From positions 186,001-250,000 of the forward strand of contig JBLWWJ010000002.1 in the NCBI GenBank assembly GCA_048268005.1: a stretch of 64,000 nucleotides of DNA, read 5' to 3'. The stretch is from Ancylomarina sp048268005. GTDB taxonomy: Bacteria; Bacteroidota; Bacteroidia; Bacteroidales; Marinifilaceae. This document shows, in pieces, positions 24,732-32,806 of the stretch. Every line of letters starts with the position of its first letter. Positions within the stretch are counted from its first letter, which is position 1. The notes beneath the pieces were generated by a model. That model was not told where the DNA came from and did not search any database. It worked only from the letters and a program-made list of their open reading frames with translations. The position numbers and the translations under genes were made by a program.

Positions 24732-25931
24732 ATGAAAACAAAAGATCATAAAACTCATATAGGAATTTACGGACGTAGAAATTACGGTAAATCTTCCATC
24801 ATTAATACCTTAGCTGATCAGCAAATTGCGATTGTTTCGGAAACGGCTGGAACAACAACTGACCCTGTTAAGAAATCTTTTGAGATACTAGATTATGCAC
24901 CTGTTATTTTAATTGATACGGCAGGAATAGATGATACAGGTGATTTGGGCGAGAAGCGAATTGAAAAAACATTGCATTCTATTTCGACCATCGATTTAGC
25001 TATTTTGGTGATTGCTGATAATGTTTTTGGGAGTTTTGAAGAAGATCTGATAAAGAAATTCAATTATTATAAAACCCCATTCTTTATCATCCACAATAAA
25101 TCGGATGAGAATAAAATTGATGAGGCTTTAAAAGTCAAGTTGGAAAGTGATTATAAAACTTCGGTAATAGATTTTTCAACTATTAGTCCCGATAATTTCG
25201 AAGAGGTTATTAGTTTGATTAAAAAGACGGCACCAGATTCATCCAAGGTTTTTAAAACCATAATTGGTGATTTAATTCAACCTAACGATGTGGTGATGTT
25301 AATTTGTCCAATTGACTCTGAGGCTCCTTCAGGTAGAATGATTTTACCACAAGTGCAATTGATTCGAGATGTATTGGATAATCATTGTGTGAATATTGTA
25401 CTGCAGCAAGATCAGGTTGAGGAATTCTTCAAAACGACTAATGTAAAACCTAAGTTAGCTATTACTGATAGTCAAATTTTCGATTTAGCAGGGCAATTGG
25501 TTCCTAAAGATATTCCTCTGACAAGTTTTAGTACCGTTTTGGCAAGACAAAAAGGAGACTTTGATAATTATTTAAAGGGAACACCAAAGATAGATGAATT
25601 AAAAGGTGGAGATCGGGTTTTAATTCTTGAGTCATGTTCACATCATGTGTCATGTGAAGATATTGGCCGATTTAAACTACCCGCATGGTTGAGAAAATAC
25701 TGCGGATGTGAATTGGATTTTGATATTGTTTCAGGTTTGGATGCCATCCAACGTCCCATTAATGATTATGCTATGGTGATTCAATGTGGCGGATGTATGA
25801 TCACAAAAAAACAAATTCACAATAGACTATTGCCTGCCATTGAAGCTGGGATTCCGGTGAGTAATTACGGCTTGGCGATTGCCTATGTTCAAGGTATATA
25901 CAAAAGGGCTGTAGAGCCGTTTAAGCTTTAA
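24732..25931 (+). CDS. hydF: [FeFe]-hydrogenase H-cluster maturation GTPase HydF
   Basis: Scaffold protein on which the 2Fe subcluster of [FeFe]-hydrogenase is built before transfer to the enzyme. It has 399 residues. The GTPase domain shows G1 GRRNYGKSS at 14-22, DTAGIDDTG (G3) and NKSDE (G4). The C-terminal cluster-binding domain has SCSHHVSC (Cys302, His304, His305, Cys308) and CGGC (Cys352, Cys355), the HydF iron-sulphur ligands. HydE, HydG and hydrogenase genes are not in the window. It is 16 bases downstream of the response regulator and 50 before the permease gene. Confidence 0.96.
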   Translation: MKTKDHKTHIGIYGRRNYGKSSIINTLADQQIAIVSETAGTTTDPVKKSFEILDYAPVILIDTAGIDDTGDLGEKRIEKTLHSISTIDLAILVIADNVFGSFEEDLIKKFNYYKTPFFIIHNKSDENKIDEALKVKLESDYKTSVIDFSTISPDNFEEVISLIKKTAPDSSKVFKTIIGDLIQPNDVVMLICPIDSEAPSGRMILPQVQLIRDVLDNHCVNIVLQQDQVEEFFKTTNVKPKLAITDSQIFDLAGQLVPKDIPLTSFSTVLARQKGDFDNYLKGTPKIDELKGGDRVLILESCSHHVSCEDIGRFKLPAWLRKYCGCELDFDIVSGLDAIQRPINDYAMVIQCGGCMITKKQIHNRLLPAIEAGIPVSNYGLAIAYVQGIYKRAVEPFKL

Positions 25932-25981
25932 GCTAAACAAACACATACACACTATTCTTAAACTGTAATTGAATTAAATAT

Positions 25982-28204
25982 ATGGCCAATAATTTTACTA
26001 AATCCAGTGCTACCTTCGGAACATTGCCAGTTTTTATGACGGCGATTTCAACCATCTTAGGAGCTATACTTTTCCTTCGTTTTGGATGGGCTGTCGGTAA
26101 TGTTGGTTTTATCGGTGTTCTCGGAATCATTATTCTAGGACATATGATTACCATTCCAACGGCTATGGCTGTGGCAGAAATTGCAACCAATCAGAAAGTA
26201 CTGGGGGGAGGAGCTTACTATATTATTTCCCGATCCTTCGGTCTGAATATTGGAGCAGCAATTGGGATAACACTTTATCTCTCTCAAGCCATATCGGTTG
26301 CCTTTTATATTATTGCATTTGGCGAAGCATTCGATCCCGTTATTCAATGGGTGGCCAACGATTTTGGTTGGCTGATTTACGATAAACGTGCAATCACAAT
26401 TCCTACAATGGTTCTTCTTTCAGCTTTGTTTTTGTGGAGAGGGTCTAATATGGGAATGAAAGTTTTGTATGTTGTTGTGGGAACTTTAGGTGTTTCACTG
26501 TTTATGTTTTTTATTGGCTCACCTACCGATGCTCCTCAAGATATTATTTTAGATGCAACTATTGAGAATCCGAAGAGTTTTTTCTATGTGTTTACCATTA
26601 TATTCCCTGCATTTACAGGACTCGCAGCCGGCTTAGGTTTGTCTGGAGAGTTGAAGAATCCTAAACGATCTATTCCAAGAGGAACCATCTGGGCAACCGT
26701 TGGAGGTTTGGTTGTTTATCTTTTTGCTGCCTATAAATTTACGGTTTCAGCTAGCCCTGAAGATTTAGATAGCAATCAGCTTATCATGAGTAATATTGCC
26801 ATATGGGGGCCAATTATTCCAATTGGATTGGCTGCCGCATCATTATCATCGGCACTGGGTTCAATTATGGTTGCACCACGTACCTTGCAAGCCATTGGTA
26901 TGGATGATATCTTTCCACAGAAAGGCCTAAATAAATGGTTGAAAAAAGAGAATCAAAAAACAACTGAACCTCTGAATGCTTCAGTTATTTCTGTAATTAT
27001 CGCCTTCGTATTTATATTTATTGGCGATGTTGATTTTGTAGCCCAGATCATTTCGATGTTCTTTATGGTTACCTATGGTGCCATTTGTATGATTTCATTC
27101 TTGGAGCACTTTGCGGCAGATCCATCCTATCGACCAACTTTCCGTTCACGTTGGTATTTGTCATTAATGGGAGCGATTCTTTCATTCTGGATCATGTTCC
27201 AAATGAATATGACTTACGCTATTATTTCATTACTGATTATGGGTGTGATCTATTATGGGATAAATGTGAGTAATAAAGAACATCGGGGTCTTGCAAAACT
27301 TTTCCGAGGTGTTGTATTTCAATTGAGTCGATATTTACAAATTTTTGCACAGCGAGCCGAGAAAGTTGATAGAGAAGTGAGTTGGAGACCTTTTGCAATT
27401 TGTATCTCTCAAGACACATTCAAACGTCGTTCAGCTTTCGACCTATTACGATGGATTTCCTATAAATATGGTTTCGGAACCTATATTCATTACCTGGAAG
27501 GATTTTTAAGTGAAAAAACGAATGACGACTCTAAAGATGTGATGAAACGCTTGATTAATTTGGCATCAGGAAGTCGTAACCGTGTTTTCTTAGATACGAT
27601 TATCAGTCCGTCAATGACTTCGGCAATTGCCCAAGTAATGCAGCTTTCAAGTATATCAGGACATGGTTACAATTCAATTCTTTTTGAATATTCGCGTACT
27701 GAGCCAGACCAGTTGAACTATGTGATTGATAACTATAATTTGATTGAATCAACTCAGTTTGATGTTTGTGTTCTAAATACCTCGTTTAAAGGTTTTGGAT
27801 ACCATAAAGAGATTCATATTTGGATAGGATCAGAAGATTATGAGAATGCGAATTTGATGATTCTGTTAGCTTATATTATTCAAGGTCACCCTGATTGGAA
27901 GAAGAGCATGATTAAGATCTTTGCTATGTATCCAGAAAAAGATCTTGAAAAAGAACAGAACAAATTATTAAGCCTTATTCGATCGGGACAGTTGCCAATC
28001 TCGTCTAATAATATTGAATTGATTGGAATTGATCATACCGATAAGAAGAAGGAAATTATGAATAAATCGATTGATGCTGATCTAACTATTCTAGGTTTCA
28101 ATAGAGAAGATATTGACCGTGACAAGTTGGATATGTTTACAGGATTCGACGATATGGGGAATATTCTTTTTGTTAGCTCATATAAAAAGATCAAAATCAA
28201 GTAA
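25982..28204 (+). CDS. APC-superfamily permease, cation-chloride cotransporter-like
   Basis: A 740-residue membrane protein. Residues 1 to about 460 form about 12 transmembrane helices beginning GTLPVFMTAISTILGAILF, with NVGFIGVLGIII and the LGGGAYYIISRSFG loop, as in the Na-K-Cl cotransporter branch of the amino acid/polyamine/organocation superfamily. The C-terminal 280 residues are soluble and include the DADLTILGFNRED region, similar to the cytosolic domain of such cotransporters. The substrate cannot be decided from sequence; ions with chloride or amino acids are both possible. Confidence 0.85.
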   Translation: MANNFTKSSATFGTLPVFMTAISTILGAILFLRFGWAVGNVGFIGVLGIIILGHMITIPTAMAVAEIATNQKVLGGGAYYIISRSFGLNIGAAIGITLYLSQAISVAFYIIAFGEAFDPVIQWVANDFGWLIYDKRAITIPTMVLLSALFLWRGSNMGMKVLYVVVGTLGVSLFMFFIGSPTDAPQDIILDATIENPKSFFYVFTIIFPAFTGLAAGLGLSGELKNPKRSIPRGTIWATVGGLVVYLFAAYKFTVSASPEDLDSNQLIMSNIAIWGPIIPIGLAAASLSSALGSIMVAPRTLQAIGMDDIFPQKGLNKWLKKENQKTTEPLNASVISVIIAFVFIFIGDVDFVAQIISMFFMVTYGAICMISFLEHFAADPSYRPTFRSRWYLSLMGAILSFWIMFQMNMTYAIISLLIMGVIYYGINVSNKEHRGLAKLFRGVVFQLSRYLQIFAQRAEKVDREVSWRPFAICISQDTFKRRSAFDLLRWISYKYGFGTYIHYLEGFLSEKTNDDSKDVMKRLINLASGSRNRVFLDTIISPSMTSAIAQVMQLSSISGHGYNSILFEYSRTEPDQLNYVIDNYNLIESTQFDVCVLNTSFKGFGYHKEIHIWIGSEDYENANLMILLAYIIQGHPDWKKSMIKIFAMYPEKDLEKEQNKLLSLIRSGQLPISSNNIELIGIDHTDKKKEIMNKSIDADLTILGFNREDIDRDKLDMFTGFDDMGNILFVSSYKKIKIK

Positions 28205-28252
28205 ACTTTTATCTGACATATAAATATTCTCATCGGGCTATGTTTTATTGTC

Positions 28253-28260
28253 TATTTTTG
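28253..28260 (+). promoter_or_regulatory. Candidate -7 element of the coaD promoter
   Basis: TATTTTTG is a full match to TAnnTTTG, about 70 bases before the coaD ATG. A TTG at the usual distance is not clear. Confidence 0.5.
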
Positions 28261-28331
28261 TGAGAATTAGATATAAGAATGAATTTTGAATAATTTAAGG
28301 ATTGTAAAAGCAATCGAAAATATAGAATTAG

Positions 28332-28805
28332 ATGGAACGTATAGCCATATTTCCGGGGTCATTTGATCCTTTTACAGTAGGACATCAGTCAATTGTTGAG
28401 AGAGCACTGCCTCTGTTTGATAAGATTATAATTGCAATTGGATATAACGCTGAAAAAAGGCAATTTTTCCCTGTAGAGAAACGGATTCAATGGATCAAAG
28501 AAGCCTTTAATAACGACCCAAGAATTGAGGTTGAGATTTATGGTGGGCTAACAGTTGAGTATTGCAAGGCCAAAGGAGCTCAATTTATATTACGTGGTTT
28601 ACGTACAGCAGCTGACTTTGAGTACGAGCGAGCAATTGCTCAAATCAATAAGAAGATGGAATACAACTTGGAATCTATTTTCTTGCTAACGACTCCGGAA
28701 CATACAATGATTACATCAACTATTATTCGTGATATCATTCGCCATGGAGGCGATGCTTCTCAGTTCGTTCCTAAAGTGCAGGATCCAGAGGCTTATAAAT
28801 TGTAA
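28332..28805 (+). CDS. coaD: Pantetheine-phosphate adenylyltransferase
   Basis: Transfers AMP from ATP to 4'-phosphopantetheine, the penultimate step of coenzyme A synthesis. The nucleotidyltransferase motif GSFDPFTVGHQ (residues 8-18) contains the T/HxGH signature, and the second motif TSTIIRDI near residue 137 corresponds to the ISSTxxR loop. LRGLRTAADFEYE is also typical. At 157 residues it is full length. A hairpin terminator follows. Confidence 0.97.
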   Translation: MERIAIFPGSFDPFTVGHQSIVERALPLFDKIIIAIGYNAEKRQFFPVEKRIQWIKEAFNNDPRIEVEIYGGLTVEYCKAKGAQFILRGLRTAADFEYERAIAQINKKMEYNLESIFLLTTPEHTMITSTIIRDIIRHGGDASQFVPKVQDPEAYKL

Positions 28806-28824
28806 TCAACTACATATTGCAGAC

Positions 28825-28858
28825 TATTCGTATCTTTCATAACAATAAGATACGAATA
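28825..28858 (+). terminator. Hairpin terminator after coaD
   Basis: TATTCGTATCTT at 28825-28836 pairs perfectly with AAGATACGAATA at 28847-28858, with a 10-nt loop. The downstream sequence is only moderately T-rich, so termination may be partial. Confidence 0.7.
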
Positions 28859-28892
28859 TCTGTTTTCTTATATTCACTTCTAAATATTGAAT

Positions 28893-30302
28893 ATGCGATC
28901 ACTATTTTTTTTACTGATATTGACTCTTGGAGTTCAAAATACTTTTGCTAAAAAAGTCAAGTTGTTTGGACAGCATGCAGCCTATGCGAATACGCAAATA
29001 AAGGTATTGTGTTATGAGGATGCTTTTTCGAAAACGGAGAAGCAATTAGCTGTCATGAAACTCGATAAGCAAGGTCAATTTTCTGTAGAATTTGAAATAG
29101 ATGAAACGCAAATGGTATTCTTGCCTTTAGGCGTATTTCGCGGCTATTTTTTCGCAGAAGGAAATAAAGAATATCAGTTGAGTCTACCCCCAAAGAGAGA
29201 CTTATCACCAGCCCAAAGAATCGATCCTTTTTTCGAAGCTCAAGATATATTATTAGGCTTTAGAAATGCCGATAAAAATGGATTGAATAATTTAATTAGA
29301 CAATTCGATAATCAGTTTGACAACTTCATTAATCAAAACTTTGATGGTATTTATAACCAACGTTCCAGTTCGTTGGGTGTTGGATTCGCTAAACAAATGA
29401 AGAGTGATTATTCTAATGTGGAGAACACATATTTTCAAGTTTACCTAAAATACCGTTTGGGTTTTCTTGATTATTTGTCGAGACCGGAGGCGTATATAAG
29501 TTTAGAGAATAAATACTTTTCTAATCAGGCATTAGAATTAAATAATACGGCATATACAACTTTATTCAATAAGGTTTACAATAACGCTTTAGGGGCTGCA
29601 TTTTATCGCAGAGAGAAAACAAAATTTCATAAGGCAATAGAATCTAAAGATGCATATAAGGATTTAAATAAGGCCATGAAGACTTATTCTAACTACCAGA
29701 ATAATGATTTCAGATACCTTCTTTTGGCTAAATCGATATTCGATGGAACAGAAAATGCCCTATTAAGTAGAAGAAAGGCGATAACTATTCTAAAACAAAT
29801 TAATCAGAATGTTCATGACGAAAGAGTAGGTAAACTAACAAGTAATTACATTGCTAAGCTTTCCCATCTGCTTAAAAATACAGATGTTCCAACTTTCTCT
29901 ATCGGAGATATTTCTCTTGAAGATTATAAGGGCAAGTATTTGTATTTGAATTTCTGTAACACAACGAATTCAGTCTGGGACAATGATTTTGAATTGCTTA
30001 AGAAATTACACGAAGTTTTTGGTAAGGATATCGAGTTTTTAAGTATTGCCAGTGATGTGGATCCTGTTCGTTTTAAAAATAGATTGAAACAAAAAGAGAT
30101 TAGCTGGCCTGTTGTTCAAGTTGAAGCGGAAAACCCAATTCTGGATGATTTTAAGATCAAAGTTTTTCCATCTTATATCATTGTCAATCCTGAAGGTAAA
30201 GTCTATCAGTATCCTGCCAGAGGTCCTCACGATGGTGTGGAGAAGGTCTTTGTTAAGATTCAAAGAAAGCTACTTCGCAATAATTATTCTCAGAAAAAAT
30301 AA
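28893..30302 (+). CDS. Thioredoxin-fold (TlpA-like) secreted protein lacking the CxxC pair
   Basis: A 469-residue protein with a signal peptide (SLFFLLILTLGVQNTFA), an N-terminal region of about 300 residues without recognised motifs, and a C-terminal thioredoxin-like domain. The latter aligns by YLYLNFCNTTNSVWDNDFEL, EFLSIASDVD and KVFPSYIIVNPEGKV, with the cis-proline of FPSYIIV. At the position of the TlpA WCxPC the chain reads NTTNSVW, so the redox cysteines are missing and the domain is probably structural or binding. I chose ATG 28893 over TTG 28887. The role is unknown; it has its own transcription unit between two hairpins. Confidence 0.75.
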   Translation: MRSLFFLLILTLGVQNTFAKKVKLFGQHAAYANTQIKVLCYEDAFSKTEKQLAVMKLDKQGQFSVEFEIDETQMVFLPLGVFRGYFFAEGNKEYQLSLPPKRDLSPAQRIDPFFEAQDILLGFRNADKNGLNNLIRQFDNQFDNFINQNFDGIYNQRSSSLGVGFAKQMKSDYSNVENTYFQVYLKYRLGFLDYLSRPEAYISLENKYFSNQALELNNTAYTTLFNKVYNNALGAAFYRREKTKFHKAIESKDAYKDLNKAMKTYSNYQNNDFRYLLLAKSIFDGTENALLSRRKAITILKQINQNVHDERVGKLTSNYIAKLSHLLKNTDVPTFSIGDISLEDYKGKYLYLNFCNTTNSVWDNDFELLKKLHEVFGKDIEFLSIASDVDPVRFKNRLKQKEISWPVVQVEAENPILDDFKIKVFPSYIIVNPEGKVYQYPARGPHDGVEKVFVKIQRKLLRNNYSQKK

Positions 30303-30324
30303 ATGGACTTGCCGAAGAGGTAAT

Positions 30325-30927
30325 CTATTCTATTTCTTTGATGACTTCCAGTATTGAAGCATAGGTGTCTGCTTTGAATTCATCAAGTTGGTTGCAAGCT
30401 AACCAGCTCACCTTTTCAATATCCTCCTCAGTTTGAGGAACTAATTCTTCATTGCCGGAATAGGTCATTTTAAACCAATAGCTACGTTTCAGCATCCACT
30501 TATTGTTCATCCAGTAGGTGTGGTAGGTTGACGGCAGTTCTTCTTCGAGTTTAAGATTGCTGATACCGCACTCTTCTTCAACTTCTCGTATGGCAGCTTC
30601 ATCTATTGTTTCACCATCTTCCACTTTTCCCTTAGGTAAATCCCATTTTCCTAATCGGTGAATGGCTAGTATTTCATTTTTCGGATTAAAGACTAAGCCA
30701 CCCGCTGCTTCAATATATTTAAATTGATTTTTGAACTCTAAGAAAAGTTCTTCCACATCTTCGGCAGCAAAAAAAAGTGCTTCTTTATTTTCATCCTGAT
30801 CGAAATCATAAACAATAGCTTCCAAGTTTTCTCCTTCAGTCCACAGATAAACCATGCATCGAAAATTCATACTTTCAGCCTTATCGCCTAAGAAAATTGC
30901 ACGATCTTTAAAAAATACTTTATACAT
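30325..30927 (-). CDS. NUDIX hydrolase domain protein
   Basis: A 200-residue protein. Residues about 1-65 have no recognised motif. The NUDIX domain starts at AAGGLVFNPKNEILAIHR and holds the full NUDIX box GKVEDGETIDEAAIREVEEE (GX5EX7REUXEEXGU) near residues 92-114. NUDIX enzymes hydrolyse nucleoside diphosphates linked to another moiety; the substrate is not predictable here. Members with an N-terminal extension lie beside pyrE in many Bacteroidetes. It is divergent to pyrE with 126 bases between. Confidence 0.88.
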   Translation of the reverse strand: MYKVFFKDRAIFLGDKAESMNFRCMVYLWTEGENLEAIVYDFDQDENKEALFFAAEDVEELFLEFKNQFKYIEAAGGLVFNPKNEILAIHRLGKWDLPKGKVEDGETIDEAAIREVEEECGISNLKLEEELPSTYHTYWMNNKWMLKRSYWFKMTYSGNEELVPQTEEDIEKVSWLACNQLDEFKADTYASILEVIKEIE

Positions 30928-30991
30928 TTGCGGATGATTTCAGATTAAGAGACTTGTAGTGTAAAAGTTTGTATCACTGTGGTATAAGCTT

Positions 30992-31004
30992 GAGTGTTAC
31001 ACTC
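30992..31004. promoter_or_regulatory. 13-bp palindrome between the NUDIX gene and pyrE
   Basis: GAGTGTTACACTC is a perfect odd palindrome (six bases each side of one). A similar half site AGTGTAA is at 30958-30964. Position in a divergent promoter region suggests an operator, but no regulator is known. Confidence 0.35.
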
Positions 31005-31053
31005 GGTTTTGTTTAATCAACTCATATTTTGAACCATTTAATCCAATAGTCCT

Positions 31054-31686
31054 ATGCAAAGTACTGCAAAACAAATCGCTGAATACCTTTTGCAAATAAA
31101 AGCAATTAAGCTAGAACCTACAAACCCATTCACATGGGCGTCAGGATGGAAGTCGCCAATTTACTGTGATAACCGTAAAACTTTATCGTATCCACAAGTT
31201 AGAACCGATATTAAAAAAGCGTTTGCTAAAGCTGTTTTAGCAAAATATCCAGATGTTGAAGTTATTGCTGGTGTTGCAACAGGAGCAATTGCTCTAGGTG
31301 CATTAGTTGCTGATGAATTGAACTTGCCAATGGTTTATATCCGTTCTGCTGCCAAAGCCCACGGAATGACTAATATGATTGAAGGTGACTTAAAAGCTGG
31401 ACAGAAAGTTGTTGTTATTGAAGATTTGATTTCTACAGGTGGATCTTCTTTGAAAGCCGTTCAAGCACTTCGCGAAGCAGACTGTAACGTGATGGGGATG
31501 CTTGCAATTTTCACTTACGGATTCCAAACTGCTGAAGACAATTTTACAAATGCCAATTGTGTCGTTGATACATTGAGTGATTACAATACAATGATTGATT
31601 GTGCACAGGAAATAGGTTATGTGAAAGCAGAAGATGTTGCCCAATTAAAGGAATGGCGTAAAGATCCAGCGAACTGGAGAAAGTAA
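31054..31686 (+). CDS. pyrE: Orotate phosphoribosyltransferase
   Basis: Converts orotate and PRPP to orotidine 5'-monophosphate in pyrimidine synthesis. It has 210 residues. The PRPP-binding motif VVVIEDLISTGGSS lies near 116-129; the N-terminal FTWASGWKSPIYCDNRK and the IRSAAKAHG catalytic loop (residues about 96-104, with Lys and His) are typical. A terminator follows before the SRPBCC gene. Confidence 0.97.
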   Translation: MQSTAKQIAEYLLQIKAIKLEPTNPFTWASGWKSPIYCDNRKTLSYPQVRTDIKKAFAKAVLAKYPDVEVIAGVATGAIALGALVADELNLPMVYIRSAAKAHGMTNMIEGDLKAGQKVVVIEDLISTGGSSLKAVQALREADCNVMGMLAIFTYGFQTAEDNFTNANCVVDTLSDYNTMIDCAQEIGYVKAEDVAQLKEWRKDPANWRK

Positions 31687-31721
31687 AAAAAAAGCTAGAA
31701 GTAGCGAATATAAAATAAAGC

Positions 31722-31757
31722 AAAAGAGAGTGTCTTATCATTGGACACCCTCTTTTG
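31722..31757 (+). terminator. Terminator after pyrE
   Basis: AAAAGAGAGTGTC pairs with GACACCCTCTTTT (one mismatch) around a loop at 31735-31743. The T-rich right arm runs into the upstream region of the SRPBCC gene. Confidence 0.75.
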
Positions 31758-31778
31758 TATTCTAATAAGAGATGTAAT

Positions 31779-32276
31779 ATGTCAACAACTAAGATTGTAA
31801 GCGATATCAAAACGATCCCAAATCAAGTGGGTAGTATTTATTCTTTTTTATCTGATTTTAGAAAGATTGCGAAAGTTTTCGAATTGGCTTCAGAAAATCC
31901 TGAGGTGCAAGCGAAGATTGAAGAGCAAACTAATAAGAAGATGAATTTTAAGGATCAAATTGAGCATTGGGAAGCTACTGAAGACAATTGTTCGTTTGTA
32001 ATTAAAGGTTTTGGTGAAGCGGGTTTACAATTTGTTGAAAAGGATGAAAACAAAACATTAAAGTTGACAGGTTACGGTCGTAGCCCTTTTGAATTTTATT
32101 TTTGGATTCAGTTAATTGAACAAGGACCTTATGAAACTAAGGTTCGTTTAACAGTTCATGCGGAGTTGAATGCCATGATGAAAATGATGTTGAAAAAGAA
32201 GCTCGAAAAAGGGATTAATCAACTTGCCGAAGGAATGACTCAGATTCCTTATCAGAACCTTCAAAATATTGAGTAA
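31779..32276 (+). CDS. SRPBCC (START-like) superfamily protein
   Basis: A 165-residue protein whose pattern fits the SRPBCC helix-grip fold: an N-terminal strand and helix (IVSDIKTIPNQVGSIYSFLSDF), strands around CSFVIKGFGEAGLQFVE, and a long C-terminal helix (MMLKKKLEKGINQLAEGM). Such proteins bind hydrophobic ligands; the ligand is unknown. The orthologue next to pyrE is conserved in many Bacteroidetes. ATG 31779 was chosen over TTG 31755. It has a strong terminator downstream. Confidence 0.75.
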   Translation: MSTTKIVSDIKTIPNQVGSIYSFLSDFRKIAKVFELASENPEVQAKIEEQTNKKMNFKDQIEHWEATEDNCSFVIKGFGEAGLQFVEKDENKTLKLTGYGRSPFEFYFWIQLIEQGPYETKVRLTVHAELNAMMKMMLKKKLEKGINQLAEGMTQIPYQNLQNIE

Positions 32277-32293
32277 GACAAGAATGTTTTATT

Positions 32294-32324
32294 AAAGCCG
32301 TTGAAAAAATCAACGGCTTTTTTT
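32294..32324 (+). terminator. Terminator after the SRPBCC gene
   Basis: AAAGCCGTTGA and TCAACGGCTTT form an 11-bp stem followed by TTTT. Its T-run overlaps the TTG of the next promoter. Confidence 0.88.
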
Positions 32325-32352
32325 GTGCATCTTGTTTTTTTGAATAGCTTTG
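32323..32352 (+). promoter_or_regulatory. Consensus Bacteroidetes promoter for the His-rich protein and TonB receptor
   Basis: TTG at 32323-32325, exactly 19 nt, then TAGCTTTG at 32345-32352. The predicted transcription start (about 32356-32358) is 1-3 bases before the GTG start codon at 32359. Confidence 0.75.
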
Positions 32353-32358
32353 TTTTGA

Positions 32359-32685
32359 GTGAATCCAAATAGTAAACATAGAGCTCTAGCCTATTTGCTC
32401 ACACTGGCATTTCTATTGCCAATTGTGATTAAGGCACAACATATGATGTTCCCAAATCATGAACATCATACGCATTCGTGTTGTCATCATGAGTCAGGTT
32501 TATTAGAGATTTGTGAAATTCAGGATTTCGATTATTTCTATTTTACTCCAACAGAGATTATTTATGTTCCTAACGTCCTTAGTTTTCAACTGACGGAACA
32601 GGAAATTGAATCTACTAGAGCGGTAAAAACCGAACTTCGGTTTGATTATGGATTACGAGCACCCCCTTATTTATTTAAACATTGA
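32359..32685 (+). CDS. Small secreted His/Cys-rich protein, probable metal-binding
   Basis: A 108-residue protein with a signal peptide (ALAYLLTLAFLLPIVIKAQ, residues 9-27). Just after the cleavage site is a metal-ligand cluster, HEHHTHSCCHHE at residues 34-45. The remainder has no recognised domain. The start must be the GTG at 32359: an in-frame stop lies directly upstream and no later start would keep the signal. The TonB-dependent receptor with its own His-rich loop follows, so I infer a role in zinc or copper acquisition. It could also be a short periplasmic metallochaperone. Confidence 0.6.
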   Translation: MNPNSKHRALAYLLTLAFLLPIVIKAQHMMFPNHEHHTHSCCHHESGLLEICEIQDFDYFYFTPTEIIYVPNVLSFQLTEQEIESTRAVKTELRFDYGLRAPPYLFKH

Positions 32686-32806
32686 TAAATTTTAGGAGTT
32701 ATTCCTAACTATACACTAAAAGTTGATGAAGGATATGACTTTCCTTCATTAATAGGAGATGTGTACTTTAAATTTTACAAACAATTTAGTAAACTTTGAA
32801 TATATC

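Noticed and set aside
30992..31004. CIRCE-like half site in the palindrome near pyrE
   Set aside because: The sequence has GTGT rather than GTGC and no 9-base spacer, so it is not CIRCE.
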